A stretch of DNA of 34,228 nt. Origin: Prevotella sp. (GTDB lineage Bacteria; Bacteroidota; Bacteroidia; Bacteroidales; Bacteroidaceae). Each line of letters opens with the position of its first letter. The first letter of the stretch is position 1. Positions 7,776 to 15,536 of the stretch are shown piece by piece. The translations under genes and the position numbers were made by a program. The notes under the pieces are model-generated. The model was not told where the DNA came from. It saw nothing but the letters and a program-made list of their open reading frames with translations, and did not search any database. The DNA lies in assembly GCA_017548385.1 (NCBI GenBank), contig JAFZAE010000243.1, forward strand, positions 1 to 34,228, written 5' to 3'.

Positions 7776-8249
7776 TTATTTTACCTGTGCTAAAAGGCGC
7801 CCTTCTATCGGGTCGATCACAGTGAGTTGCTCTACAGAGTTGAATTCTCCCTGATGGTTGGGGTGGAGGTAGTTCACTGAGAGAATTTGGTCGTTTTCTA
7901 CTTGGTAGAAGGCTATCTCTGTTGGCTTCCAGCCTTTTTTGCTCCAAACACTGTGTGCTACTTCATAACCTTTGTCGGTATAGGTCATTTCCAAACGACT
8001 GGAGGGTTTGTACTGCTGACTCCATTTGTCCCAGCGATTGGTGGTCTTCTCGATGAGACGGCCCTCGGCGTCGTACTTAAAATCGTAGGAGAGTTTTGGG
8101 GTAAGACCCGTTGAACTGTTATCATAAACATACATGGTTGTAACGATGCCATTCTCAATGTCGGCGTTGTAGAAATACTCACTGTTGACATTCTCAAGAG
8201 AGGTCATGTACATACTCAAAACGGTGCAGATGGTGATAATAGTGTTCAT
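7776..8249 (-). CDS. Secreted protein, DUF3836-like
   Basis: A 157-residue protein with an N-terminal hydrophobic segment suggesting export and a body rich in beta strands. The stretch YDFKYDAEGRLIEK resembles YD-type repeats, and the whole resembles the DUF3836 family of small exported Bacteroidota proteins. It is the first gene after the promoter at 8314-8345 and its operator. That context suggests it works with the ABC transporter, perhaps as an envelope sensor or accessory protein. The function is unknown, and the family assignment is from memory of the pattern only. Confidence 0.6.
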   Translation of the reverse strand: MNTIITICTVLSMYMTSLENVNSEYFYNADIENGIVTTMYVYDNSSTGLTPKLSYDFKYDAEGRLIEKTTNRWDKWSQQYKPSSRLEMTYTDKGYEVAHSVWSKKGWKPTEIAFYQVENDQILSVNYLHPNHQGEFNSVEQLTVIDPIEGRLLAQVK

Positions 8250-8288
8250 AATTGTGTATTTTAATTTGTTATTAATGTTTAGTGTTTT

Positions 8289-8312
8289 AGTGTACTACTT
8301 TAATAGTACACT
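8289..8312. promoter_or_regulatory. Perfect inverted repeat, likely GntR/YtrA operator
   Basis: AGTGTACTA (8289-8297) and TAGTACACT (8304-8312) are perfect 9-bp inverted arms around a 6-bp spacer. The site lies directly downstream of the -7 element at 8314-8321 and covers the predicted start of transcription, the classical position for repression. The last gene of the operon encodes a YtrA-type regulator, whose subfamily binds such GTGTA...TACAC sites. Confidence 0.8.
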
Positions 8313-8313
8313 G

Positions 8314-8345
8314 CAAAGGTAGGCTGATTTAATATACGCTCCAAA
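8314..8345 (-). promoter_or_regulatory. Promoter of the DUF3836-ABC-GntR operon
   Basis: On the minus strand, TTTG (8345-8342) and TACCTTTG (8321-8314) are separated by exactly 20 bp, a near-ideal Bacteroidota promoter. The operator at 8289-8312 follows immediately. Confidence 0.75.
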
Positions 8346-8463
8346 TTTTTAGGCACTTTTTTTTCGATTTCGACCGATATTTAACGTTTGTTTGCATTTA
8401 AACAGCAAAAATGTAATCATATAGTATACAGAAACACTTATTTTTGTATCTGATACCTTCTCG

Positions 8464-8495
8464 TTTTGTGTATTCATCTTTTTTCTTTATCTTTG
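8464..8495 (+). promoter_or_regulatory. Promoter of the GH28 gene
   Basis: TTTTG (8464-8468) and TATCTTTG (8488-8495) are separated by 19 bp. The predicted start of transcription, near 8502, excludes an in-frame upstream start at 8466 and supports ATG 8526. Confidence 0.6.
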
Positions 8496-8525
8496 TCATC
8501 ACAAGTACCATCAAAACCAACTAGC

Positions 8526-9935
8526 ATGAAACGAATCCTTTCTTTTTTCTTCTTTACCTTATTATATTATAGCGTGAATGCTGCCATCACCTATGATGTG
8601 CGTGACTATGGAGCTAGAGGCGACGGTAAAACCCTTGATAGCCCAGCCATCAATGCCACGATAGATGCATGTGCCGCTGATGGGGGAGGAACAGTGGTGC
8701 TGCCCGCTGGTGATTATCTTTGTGGTAGTATACACTTGAAAAGTAATATCGAACTGCATCTAACCTCTGGTGCTACCATCATTGCTACTGATGAACGTGG
8801 GGCATATGACGAGTCGGAAGTGTTTGGAGGGCCAGAGTATCAGGATGGTGGACATACTTACTTTCACAACTCCTTGATTTGGGCAGAAGGACAAACAAAC
8901 GTGTCTATCACGGGGCGTGGGACAATCGATGGACGTGGACTCACCCGACACGATACAGAGAACGCAGGCAACGTGCAGGGAGGGAGCATCGGAATGGGAG
9001 ACAAAAGTATCGCACTGAAATTGTGCCGTAATGTGCTCATCCGCGACATCACCATTTTTCGGGGCGGGCATTTCGCTATTATCATAACCGGTTGTGACTA
9101 TGCCACCATCGACAATGTGCAAATCGACACCAACCGAGATGGAATCGACATCGACTGTTGTCGCTTTGTGACCGTGAGCAATTGCAAGGTCAACACCCCA
9201 CATGACGATGCATTGGTGCTGAAAAGTTCGTATGCCCTCAAGAAGCCTGTCATTACAGAGAACGTCCTCATCACAAACAGTATTGTGACAGGCTATCAAT
9301 TGGGTACAGCTCTTAATGGGACATACGTGCCAGAAAAAGTGAACTGGGTGTGCGGACGTATTAAATTGGGCACAGAAAGCAATGGCGGATTCCGCAACAT
9401 TACTATTACAGGATGCAACTGCTTCTACAGCAGTGGACTCGCCTTTGAGGTGGTGGATCAGGGGAGAATGGAGAATATCGTAGTGAGTAATATCTCCATG
9501 AGTCATGTTCACCACTATCCCATCTATATCACCACAGGATGCCGTAACAGAGGACCGAAGGAGCGTCAGGAAATATCCTCGGCTCGTGACATACAAATAT
9601 GTAATCTTATCGCTGACGACTGTGATTCGCTCTCGGGTATTCTGATAACAGGCATGAAGGGAACACCTATCGAGAATATTCGATTGACAAACGTTCAGAT
9701 ACGTTATCGAGGTGGAGTCAGGGAAAAAGTTCCCACTGAATACCCCGAACTAGGTACAAAATACCCTGAGCCAGGGAAATTCTTAGGCTTATGCCCAGCA
9801 TACGGACTGTTTGCTCGCCATGTTCGTGGTCTCCAATTGCAAAATGTCACTTTTCTGCTTGACCAACCTGATGTACGTCCTGCCATCCTCACCGACGATG
9901 TGGAGGATATGAAAATGGAGAATGTGGAAAAATGA
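8526..9935 (+). CDS. Secreted glycoside hydrolase family 28 (polygalacturonase-like)
   Basis: A 469-residue exported enzyme expected to hydrolyse galacturonan. Residues 1-20 form a signal peptide ending near NAA. The N-terminal YDVRDYGARGDGKT is the usual start of pectinase-type beta-helices. GH28 motifs seen: NRDGIDID (203-210), HDDALVLKS (226-234) and GRIK (277-280), so the catalytic-type aspartates D205, D227 and D228 are present. The classical GHG motif between them is not found; that position reads GYQLGTALNG, which I believe occurs in some Bacteroidota GH28 subgroups. The exact substrate (homogalacturonan or rhamnogalacturonan) is therefore open. ATG 8526 is chosen because the promoter lies at 8464-8495 and the signal peptide begins there. 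Confidence 0.88.
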   Translation: MKRILSFFFFTLLYYSVNAAITYDVRDYGARGDGKTLDSPAINATIDACAADGGGTVVLPAGDYLCGSIHLKSNIELHLTSGATIIATDERGAYDESEVFGGPEYQDGGHTYFHNSLIWAEGQTNVSITGRGTIDGRGLTRHDTENAGNVQGGSIGMGDKSIALKLCRNVLIRDITIFRGGHFAIIITGCDYATIDNVQIDTNRDGIDIDCCRFVTVSNCKVNTPHDDALVLKSSYALKKPVITENVLITNSIVTGYQLGTALNGTYVPEKVNWVCGRIKLGTESNGGFRNITITGCNCFYSSGLAFEVVDQGRMENIVVSNISMSHVHHYPIYITTGCRNRGPKERQEISSARDIQICNLIADDCDSLSGILITGMKGTPIENIRLTNVQIRYRGGVREKVPTEYPELGTKYPEPGKFLGLCPAYGLFARHVRGLQLQNVTFLLDQPDVRPAILTDDVEDMKMENVEK

Positions 9936-9944
9936 ACAAATTCA

Positions 9945-9976
9945 TTTTGTATTTTGTTCGGTTTGCACTAACTTTG
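9945..9976 (+). promoter_or_regulatory. Promoter of the unknown secreted protein gene
   Basis: TTTTG (9945-9949) and TAACTTTG (9969-9976) are separated by 19 bp, giving a very short leader of about 20 nt before ATG 10002/10005. Confidence 0.65.
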
Positions 9977-10001
9977 CAGCCAATAAACTATTTATGTGCT
10001 T

Positions 10002-11432
10002 ATGATGAGAAAATTATACATTTGTTGTCTGATAGCAGCGATGTCAGTATTTGCACTGGGAGCCAGTGCTCAAAGGGACGGATTCTATAGGATGAAGAAT
10101 GTGGCCACAGACCATGTTGCCAATATTTCGGACCTTACGCATTTTGCGCCGAATGTCACCATGGAGGAAGCGTACACCCTGCCAGGTACCGTGGCTGACG
10201 TGGCTTTTGAGGATGTGACACTTTCTAAGCTTGTCATTCAAAATGTTGATGCCGTCAATACTGTGATACCTTTCATGAAAGAGATGGTGCTTGAAACGAT
10301 TGACGAAGACCGCTTCGCGGAGATGAAGGATACCATGATACTCTATGTGGCATCATATATGGCTGCCGATATGGCTGATCTGGTGATTCCCCTCATCCAA
10401 AATTTTACGTACGAGGATTTTCAGAATTATGTTACAAATGCTGATGCTAATCTCTACTATGAGGATACAGGCGACGGCAGATACTTTCTTTATGTCAAAA
10501 CCCCAAAATTCCCGCTTAACGCAGGTATACTCACAGGCTATCTCACAGGTATAGCAAACGGCTACCTCGACCGACTGAGGCATCGAATAGAGTCGCTGAT
10601 GGACATGTATTTAGTTGGGAGGCAATACTTAAAACCTGTGGCATACAGTTTGGCTAATAATATCTATTTTGACGACAAACTCTACCTCATAGAGCAAAAT
10701 GACAATACATATGGCGCACAATTTGGCTTTGCCAACTCCAAGAACATATCCCAGATGGGAGAGACTGCCCTTTGGAACCTTATGCCTGTCAATGACGTGG
10801 ACTACTTGGCTGTGGAAGGCCAGGTGGTTGACAACGATGGCAACTGGTATAGCTCCATTGCTTTAGGTTTCCAAGTGCAACTGGCAGAAGGAATGAAGGC
10901 TTTCTATCTGACCGATGCGGTGGATGCTAATAAATCTGAAGTTGTTCAGAAGGAAATTGAAGGGGATATGATACCTGCTATGACACCTGTCATCCTAAAA
11001 CTCAACGGACCGTCGGCTGCTGACAACAAACTGACACCTATTCAAATGGATACCGAATTAGCAGATCCAGTCTATTATGATGACAATGGGTTGAAATGTG
11101 CCACCGACTCGTTGGGGCTCCTCTTAGGATTTAGCCTCGATGCCCCCGACAAGAGATACTATGTGCTTGGGTATGTGGATGGGAATGCCTGTATGGTGGA
11201 GACCACACAGACCTTCTTCGAAGCCAATACACCCTATTACTTCCTCACTGATGACAAGAAGACCAAAGAAAAGAATGGCTATCTGAAATTCGTCAGCGAG
11301 ATAAATGGTATTACCGCGGTGACAGCAAACGACATGACTGATGATGCCGTCTACGACCTACAAGGGCGACGCGTGGTGAATCCCTCAAAAGGATTGTATA
11401 TTGTCAATGGAAAGAAAGTGGTTAGACCTTAA
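10002..11432 (+). CDS. Secreted protein of unknown function with sorting-type C-terminus
   Basis: A 476-residue protein I do not recognise. A signal peptide runs to about residue 24 (ending near GASAQ). The mature part starts with DGFYRMKNVAT, a phrase found at the start of some beta-trefoil-like or ricin-like modules of secreted Bacteroidota proteins, but no fold can be assigned safely. The end (VYDLQGRRVVNPSKGLYIVN followed by GKKVV) is the short C-terminal tail typical of Prevotella secreted or surface proteins. It has its own promoter between the GH28 gene and a bidirectional terminator, so linkage to pectin use is only positional. ATG 10002 or the adjacent ATG 10005 are equally likely starts; the GTG at 9996 is less so. 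Confidence 0.75.
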   Translation: MMRKLYICCLIAAMSVFALGASAQRDGFYRMKNVATDHVANISDLTHFAPNVTMEEAYTLPGTVADVAFEDVTLSKLVIQNVDAVNTVIPFMKEMVLETIDEDRFAEMKDTMILYVASYMAADMADLVIPLIQNFTYEDFQNYVTNADANLYYEDTGDGRYFLYVKTPKFPLNAGILTGYLTGIANGYLDRLRHRIESLMDMYLVGRQYLKPVAYSLANNIYFDDKLYLIEQNDNTYGAQFGFANSKNISQMGETALWNLMPVNDVDYLAVEGQVVDNDGNWYSSIALGFQVQLAEGMKAFYLTDAVDANKSEVVQKEIEGDMIPAMTPVILKLNGPSAADNKLTPIQMDTELADPVYYDDNGLKCATDSLGLLLGFSLDAPDKRYYVLGYVDGNACMVETTQTFFEANTPYYFLTDDKKTKEKNGYLKFVSEINGITAVTANDMTDDAVYDLQGRRVVNPSKGLYIVNGKKVVRP

Positions 11433-11465
11433 TGAGGTTAGACTAGAGACAAAACATATTTCTAC

Positions 11466-11498
11466 AAAAAGGGGCTACATGAAGTAAGCCCCCTTTTT
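11466..11498. terminator. Bidirectional terminator
   Basis: AAAAAGGGGCT and AGCCCCCTTTTT form a stem with one bulge, with T-runs on both strands. It lies between the convergent unknown secreted protein gene and the hydrolase gene, and would serve both. Confidence 0.85.
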
Positions 11499-11531
11499 GT
11501 TGCTATGGAAAATGGCTTTAATGGATTTGAT

Positions 11532-12293
11532 TTAAACTATAATAGATTGTCCATCATATGCTAACTGTATGTCATTGGGGAGCTGACGGTTCACTTCTTC
11601 ATGTAGTCCCACATGATGGCAAGTGTGGATGATGTAGGTTTGTTTTGCCCCTAACTGTCTAGCAAAACGGATGGCGTCGTCCATTAACTGATGGGAATAA
11701 TGCTCTTTTGTAAATCTCAGCGCATTGACAATCAAGGTGGTAACACCCTCCAAATATGGCAGTTCTGAGGAATTGATGGTTTTCATGTCGGTAATGTAGG
11801 CCAGCGTTCCAATACGAAAACCTAAAATACGCATTTTCCCATGCATTACTTCCACGGGCATAATATCAAGGTCGCCTATGGTGATTTTCTGATGTGGTTC
11901 GACTGCATGGAGAGCGAGCTGTGGCACCCCAGGATAAAGATTCTCTCCGAAACAATAAGGCATGGTGACTTTCAACGCATCGACAGTAGCCTGGTTGGCA
12001 TAGATGTTGACTGGTCCAAATACGCAAAACGGACGGAAATCGTCGATTCCCGCAACATGGTCGTAATGAATATGGGTAAGCAAAACCCCGTCGATGGGTT
12101 TGAATTCGAATGGCATAATTTGCTGCCGGAAGTCCGGACCACAGTCAATCAATACACGTGTGGCCTCCGTCTCTATCAGTGCTGAGCATCGCAATCGCTT
12201 GTCGCGAGGGTCTGTGCTTTCGCATACGGCACAATGACATCCTACACTGGGAACGCCTCCTGATGTACCTGTTCCAAGAAAAGTCAGTTTCAT
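11532..12293 (-). CDS. Metallo-beta-lactamase-fold hydrolase, PhnP/RNase Z-like
   Basis: A 253-residue metal-dependent hydrolase. The N-terminus LTFLGTGTSGGVPS, then GCHCAVC and RLRCSALI, is the pattern of PhnP-type phosphodiesterases, and THIHYDHVAGIDD (73-85; H74, H76, D78, H79) is the zinc-binding signature. Further metal ligands are likely in EVMHGK and in the late ITDM and HTCHH segments. The likely reaction is hydrolysis of a cyclic phosphodiester; no substrate can be named. ATG 12293 is chosen because it follows the murB stop by one base (TGA-T-ATG), so the genes are translationally coupled; a longer reading frame would run back into murB. Confidence 0.88.
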   Translation of the reverse strand: MKLTFLGTGTSGGVPSVGCHCAVCESTDPRDKRLRCSALIETEATRVLIDCGPDFRQQIMPFEFKPIDGVLLTHIHYDHVAGIDDFRPFCVFGPVNIYANQATVDALKVTMPYCFGENLYPGVPQLALHAVEPHQKITIGDLDIMPVEVMHGKMRILGFRIGTLAYITDMKTINSSELPYLEGVTTLIVNALRFTKEHYSHQLMDDAIRFARQLGAKQTYIIHTCHHVGLHEEVNRQLPNDIQLAYDGQSIIV

Positions 12294-12294
12294 A

Positions 12295-13311
12295 TCACAC
12301 CACGTTAACTTCTGGAGAAATCTTGATACCAAACTGCAGGAACACCTCTTCGCGTATTCTCTCACACAATGCTAACACCTCTGTACCTGTGGCACCGCCC
12401 TTGTTGACCAAAACGAGAGCCTGACGATGGTGTACGGCGGCATTACCGAGCGAACGCCCTTTCCATCCACATTGCTCAATCATCCATCCTGCGGGAATCT
12501 TCTCATGCTGCTCGTCAATAGTATAATGCGGCATATTAGGATATTGAGCTGATAGTTGTAGATATTTCTTTCGTTCCACCACAGGATTTACAAAGAAACT
12601 GCCGGCATTGCCCAATACTTTTGGATCAGGTAGTTTTTCTCGCCTTACTTCGATGACTGTTTGTCGAAGTTGTGACGCTGTGGGATGGTCGATGTTTTTG
12701 GCAAGTAATTGTTGCCGCAGGTTACCATAGTCGAGGTTGGGATGAAATGCCTTCGAAAGTCGATAGGTGACACTGGTAATAAAAAAGCGGTTTTTCCACT
12801 CATCTTTAAATTTGCTGCTTCGGTAGCCGTAGTTACATTCTTTGGCAGGAATAATATGTGGCTTCCCATCATTGGTGTCAATTGCCTCAATAGACACAAT
12901 AAGATCTTTAACCTCTGCACCGTAAGCACCGATATTCTGTACTGCTGATGCACCTACATCACCGGGAATCAGCGATAAATTCTCTGCGCCATACCAATTA
13001 TTCTTCACACAGAGATCCACTATGTCATCCCATTGTTCACCAGAACCACAACGTAGAAGAACGGTGTCACCTTCATCGAGGGATTTTGTCCCCCGAATGG
13101 CAGAACGTATTACTGTACCATGGTAGTCACCAGTGAAAAGCACGTTGCTACCTCCGCCAATGATTAATAAATTGTCACGCTCATCTTGTGGTAAAGAGGC
13201 GAAAAAGTGACTCGCTTCCTCTTCACTTTCTATCTCAATAAATCTGTCGCAAGTGGCGTCGATGCCAAAAGTGTTGTGGTGTAAAAGGTCAAAATTCTTG
13301 ATGTCTCTCAT
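12295..13311 (-). CDS. murB: UDP-N-acetylenolpyruvoylglucosamine reductase
   Basis: A 338-residue flavoenzyme that reduces UDP-GlcNAc-enolpyruvate to UDP-MurNAc in peptidoglycan synthesis. It is of the longer, E. coli-like type I. Motifs seen: IIGGGSNVLFT (FAD-binding), IPGDVGASAVQNIGAYGAEV, CNYGYRSSKFK, GNAGSFFVNPV (with the catalytic-type serine), and the C-terminal KISPEVNVV containing the conserved glutamate. ATG 13311 shares one base with the stop of the lipoprotein gene (TGATG), indicating coupling; an upstream start at 13338 would overlap that gene by 28 nt and is less likely. Confidence 0.96.
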   Translation of the reverse strand: MRDIKNFDLLHHNTFGIDATCDRFIEIESEEEASHFFASLPQDERDNLLIIGGGSNVLFTGDYHGTVIRSAIRGTKSLDEGDTVLLRCGSGEQWDDIVDLCVKNNWYGAENLSLIPGDVGASAVQNIGAYGAEVKDLIVSIEAIDTNDGKPHIIPAKECNYGYRSSKFKDEWKNRFFITSVTYRLSKAFHPNLDYGNLRQQLLAKNIDHPTASQLRQTVIEVRREKLPDPKVLGNAGSFFVNPVVERKKYLQLSAQYPNMPHYTIDEQHEKIPAGWMIEQCGWKGRSLGNAAVHHRQALVLVNKGGATGTEVLALCERIREEVFLQFGIKISPEVNVV

Positions 13312-14192
13312 CAGTTTACCAGTTTTATGAGTTTCCACTTGCCGTCAATTATTTTGAAAGTCATCTCCGATTCAAGGCCGTTGGCGATACCACGGAGTAA
13401 CAACAGCTTCTCGTTGCTGCGAGTGTATTTCTGCCCATAGATGATGTTGTAGAGATAATCTTTAGGCAAATCAACGGGCTTGAAATCATGCCATTGATCT
13501 GGTGAGAACACTCCCTCAATCATGCCATTGTATTCATCATCGGGGTCTGGAAGGATTGCATGGACTTCATCGTTCATACTTTCAACCTGATAGATGGAAT
13601 CGGCTGCAAATTGGGCATAGAAATCCAGAAACGACTTGTTGGGATTTTGGTATGTGGAGTTACGGCAAATTTCCGTAAGCATCCACAACCCATTCTCACG
13701 GTCGAAGATATGTTGTTCCACACGCTTGTTGCGGAGGTCAATTTTCTCAATTATCACATGTCCTACTGTGGTGTCTTTGAGCAGTTGCGTCTGTTTTTCA
13801 TTGTCGAAAATCAAAGTATAGAACTCCTGTTCCATAAAGAATTTCTCTATTTTCCAGTCTTTCTTCTCAATGGAATCTTCACTGTCACCATCTTTGATCG
13901 GCAATGGGAATTTTACCCGCTCATATTGCAACTTCTTGTTGGCGGTGAAATTGAAGAGGAAATCATCAAATAATTCATCGGCAGCCTTGGGCATAGGGGT
14001 GGCGGAAATCAGACTGTCTCTATCAGAGTCAGGAATGGTATCGACAGGTATATCCTCCACGACCGGGACAGTGTCCTTCGTAACCGTCTTTTCGGGCACA
14101 ACTTCGGTTTCTGGCTTCTTATCCTTACACCCTATCGTACAGCATATCATCAACACCGATATGCCAATCAAAAACATTGCTGTCTTTCTCAT
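13311..14192 (-). CDS. Lipoprotein, DUF4348-like
   Basis: A 293-residue predicted lipoprotein. The N-terminus is a signal peptide with a lipobox ending at CTIGC (C22), followed by a charged, threonine- and proline-rich linker (about 25-60). The folded part (about 70-293) has no catalytic motif I can recognise; it resembles the DUF4348 family of Bacteroidota lipoproteins. It is the first gene of a coupled set with murB and the hydrolase, which suggests a role in the envelope. A -7 element (14232-14239) precedes it. Confidence 0.7.
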   Translation of the reverse strand: MRKTAMFLIGISVLMICCTIGCKDKKPETEVVPEKTVTKDTVPVVEDIPVDTIPDSDRDSLISATPMPKAADELFDDFLFNFTANKKLQYERVKFPLPIKDGDSEDSIEKKDWKIEKFFMEQEFYTLIFDNEKQTQLLKDTTVGHVIIEKIDLRNKRVEQHIFDRENGLWMLTEICRNSTYQNPNKSFLDFYAQFAADSIYQVESMNDEVHAILPDPDDEYNGMIEGVFSPDQWHDFKPVDLPKDYLYNIIYGQKYTRSNEKLLLLRGIANGLESEMTFKIIDGKWKLIKLVN

Positions 14193-14231
14193 AAATCAAT
14201 GTTAGACGCCTTCATTGTTTGATATTAAATG

Positions 14232-14239
14232 CAAAATTA
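14232..14239 (-). promoter_or_regulatory. -7 element for the lipoprotein-murB operon
   Basis: TAATTTTG on the minus strand, about 40 nt before the start codon. No convincing -33 element. Confidence 0.5.
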
Positions 14240-14282
14240 CAATTTTATTTGAACATACATCGTAAAATTCGGGAAAATGATG

Positions 14283-14290
14283 TAATTTTG
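14283..14290 (+). promoter_or_regulatory. -7 element for pheS
   Basis: TAATTTTG followed by C, 32 nt before the start codon; the -33 element is not clear. Divergent from the lipoprotein promoter. Confidence 0.55.
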
Positions 14291-14322
14291 CACCATCAAA
14301 GTGTGAAAATAACAAAAAAGAG

Positions 14323-15360
14323 ATGTTAGTTGAGAAAATTGAACAACTTTTGAAAGAAGTGAAGGGACTTCATGCAAGCAACAATGAGGAACTTGAAACC
14401 CTTCGAGTGAAATATTTGAGCAAAAAAGGTGAGATTGCCGCGTTGATGAATGATTTCCGCAGTGTGGCTGCCGAACAGAAGAAAGCCGTTGGAATGAAAA
14501 TCAATGAGCTGAAACAGACAGCCCTTGACAGGATAAACTCGATACGCGAAGAGTTGCAACAGGCCAATGTCAACACCGACGAACTGGACCTTAGCCGCAC
14601 GGCCTATCAAGTCAATCTGGGCACTCGCCATCCCATATCTATCGTCACTAACGAGATTATCGATATTTTCTCACGCATGGGCTTTACCCTTGCTGATGGC
14701 CCTGAGGTGGAGGACGATCTCCATGTGTTCACAAAGATGAATTTTGCTGCCGACCATCCTGCGCGTGATATGCAGGACACCTTCTTCGTAGAGACTAATC
14801 CCGACGACGTAGCCAAGAATATCATCCTACGTAGTCATACTAGTTCTGTGCAGGCTCGTGTGATGGAGACTACCCAGCCACCCATCCGTGTTATCTGTCC
14901 TGGTCGTGTTTATCGCAATGAGGCCATCACAGCGCGGGCTCATTGTTTCTTCCATCAGATAGAGGGACTTTATATCGACAAGAACGTGTCGTTTACCGAC
15001 TTGAAGCAAGTGTTATTAACCTTTGCTCAGGAGTTGTTTGGTGCCGACACCAAGATACGCCTTCGCCCTAGTTTCTTCCCCTTTACAGAACCAAGTGCAG
15101 AGATGGATATCTCATGTCATATTTGTGGAGGTTCAGGTTGTGGCTTTTGTAAGCACACTGGCTGGGTGGAGATTTTGGGCTGTGGTATGGTAGATCCCAA
15201 CGTGCTTGAACTCTGCGGCATTGACAGCAAGGTATATAGTGGTTATGCCTTCGGAGTGGGTGTGGAGCGCATTACTAACTTAAAGTACCGTGTAAGCGAT
15301 CTACGTATGTTCTCCGAGAACGACATTCGTTTCCTCCGCGAATTTGAAGCAGCAAATTAA
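14323..15360 (+). CDS. pheS: Phenylalanine--tRNA ligase alpha subunit
   Basis: A 345-residue catalytic subunit that charges tRNA-Phe as part of an alpha2-beta2 enzyme. An N-terminal coiled coil (about 1-90) binds tRNA. The class II core follows, with GPEVEDDLHVFTKMN, RVYRNEAITARAHCFFHQIEG in the motif 2 region, and GYAFGVGVERI as motif 3. A small insert with C265, C268, C273 and C276 (CxxCx4CxxC) looks like a zinc knuckle, as found in PheS of several non-proteobacterial phyla. The beta subunit gene pheT is not next to it here, so the two are split in this genome. Confidence 0.97.
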   Translation: MLVEKIEQLLKEVKGLHASNNEELETLRVKYLSKKGEIAALMNDFRSVAAEQKKAVGMKINELKQTALDRINSIREELQQANVNTDELDLSRTAYQVNLGTRHPISIVTNEIIDIFSRMGFTLADGPEVEDDLHVFTKMNFAADHPARDMQDTFFVETNPDDVAKNIILRSHTSSVQARVMETTQPPIRVICPGRVYRNEAITARAHCFFHQIEGLYIDKNVSFTDLKQVLLTFAQELFGADTKIRLRPSFFPFTEPSAEMDISCHICGGSGCGFCKHTGWVEILGCGMVDPNVLELCGIDSKVYSGYAFGVGVERITNLKYRVSDLRMFSENDIRFLREFEAAN

Positions 15361-15387
15361 ATCGTAAGTTTAATCAACAATTTCAAT

Positions 15388-15420
15388 GCAGGGGCACAGC
15401 GTTCGATTCTGTGTCCCTGC
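15388..15420. terminator. Hairpin after pheS, possible terminator
   Basis: GCAGGGGCACAG (15388-15399) pairs with CTGTGTCCCTGC (15409-15420), a 12-bp stem with one G-T pair. No T-run follows, so termination is plausible but not certain. Confidence 0.5.
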
Positions 15421-15486
15421 GATGTTATAAATAGGGTGAAAACAGAAAAAAAAGTTCATTTTTCATTGATTATCAGTTTTTTTCCT

Positions 15487-15494
15487 TAATTTTG
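15487..15494 (+). promoter_or_regulatory. -7 element of the C10 protease gene
   Basis: TAATTTTG; transcription would start near 15501, which supports the start codon at 15537 rather than one at 15492. A weak TTG lies 18 bp upstream. Confidence 0.5.
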
Positions 15495-15536
15495 TGCCGG
15501 AAATGTTTGTTCAACCCCTCCCATTCCGTCGTTGAT

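Noticed and set aside
8760..9596. 278-codon minus-strand ORF opposite the GH28 gene
   Set aside because: No signal peptide, motif or promoter; the opposite strand carries a clear GH28 enzyme.
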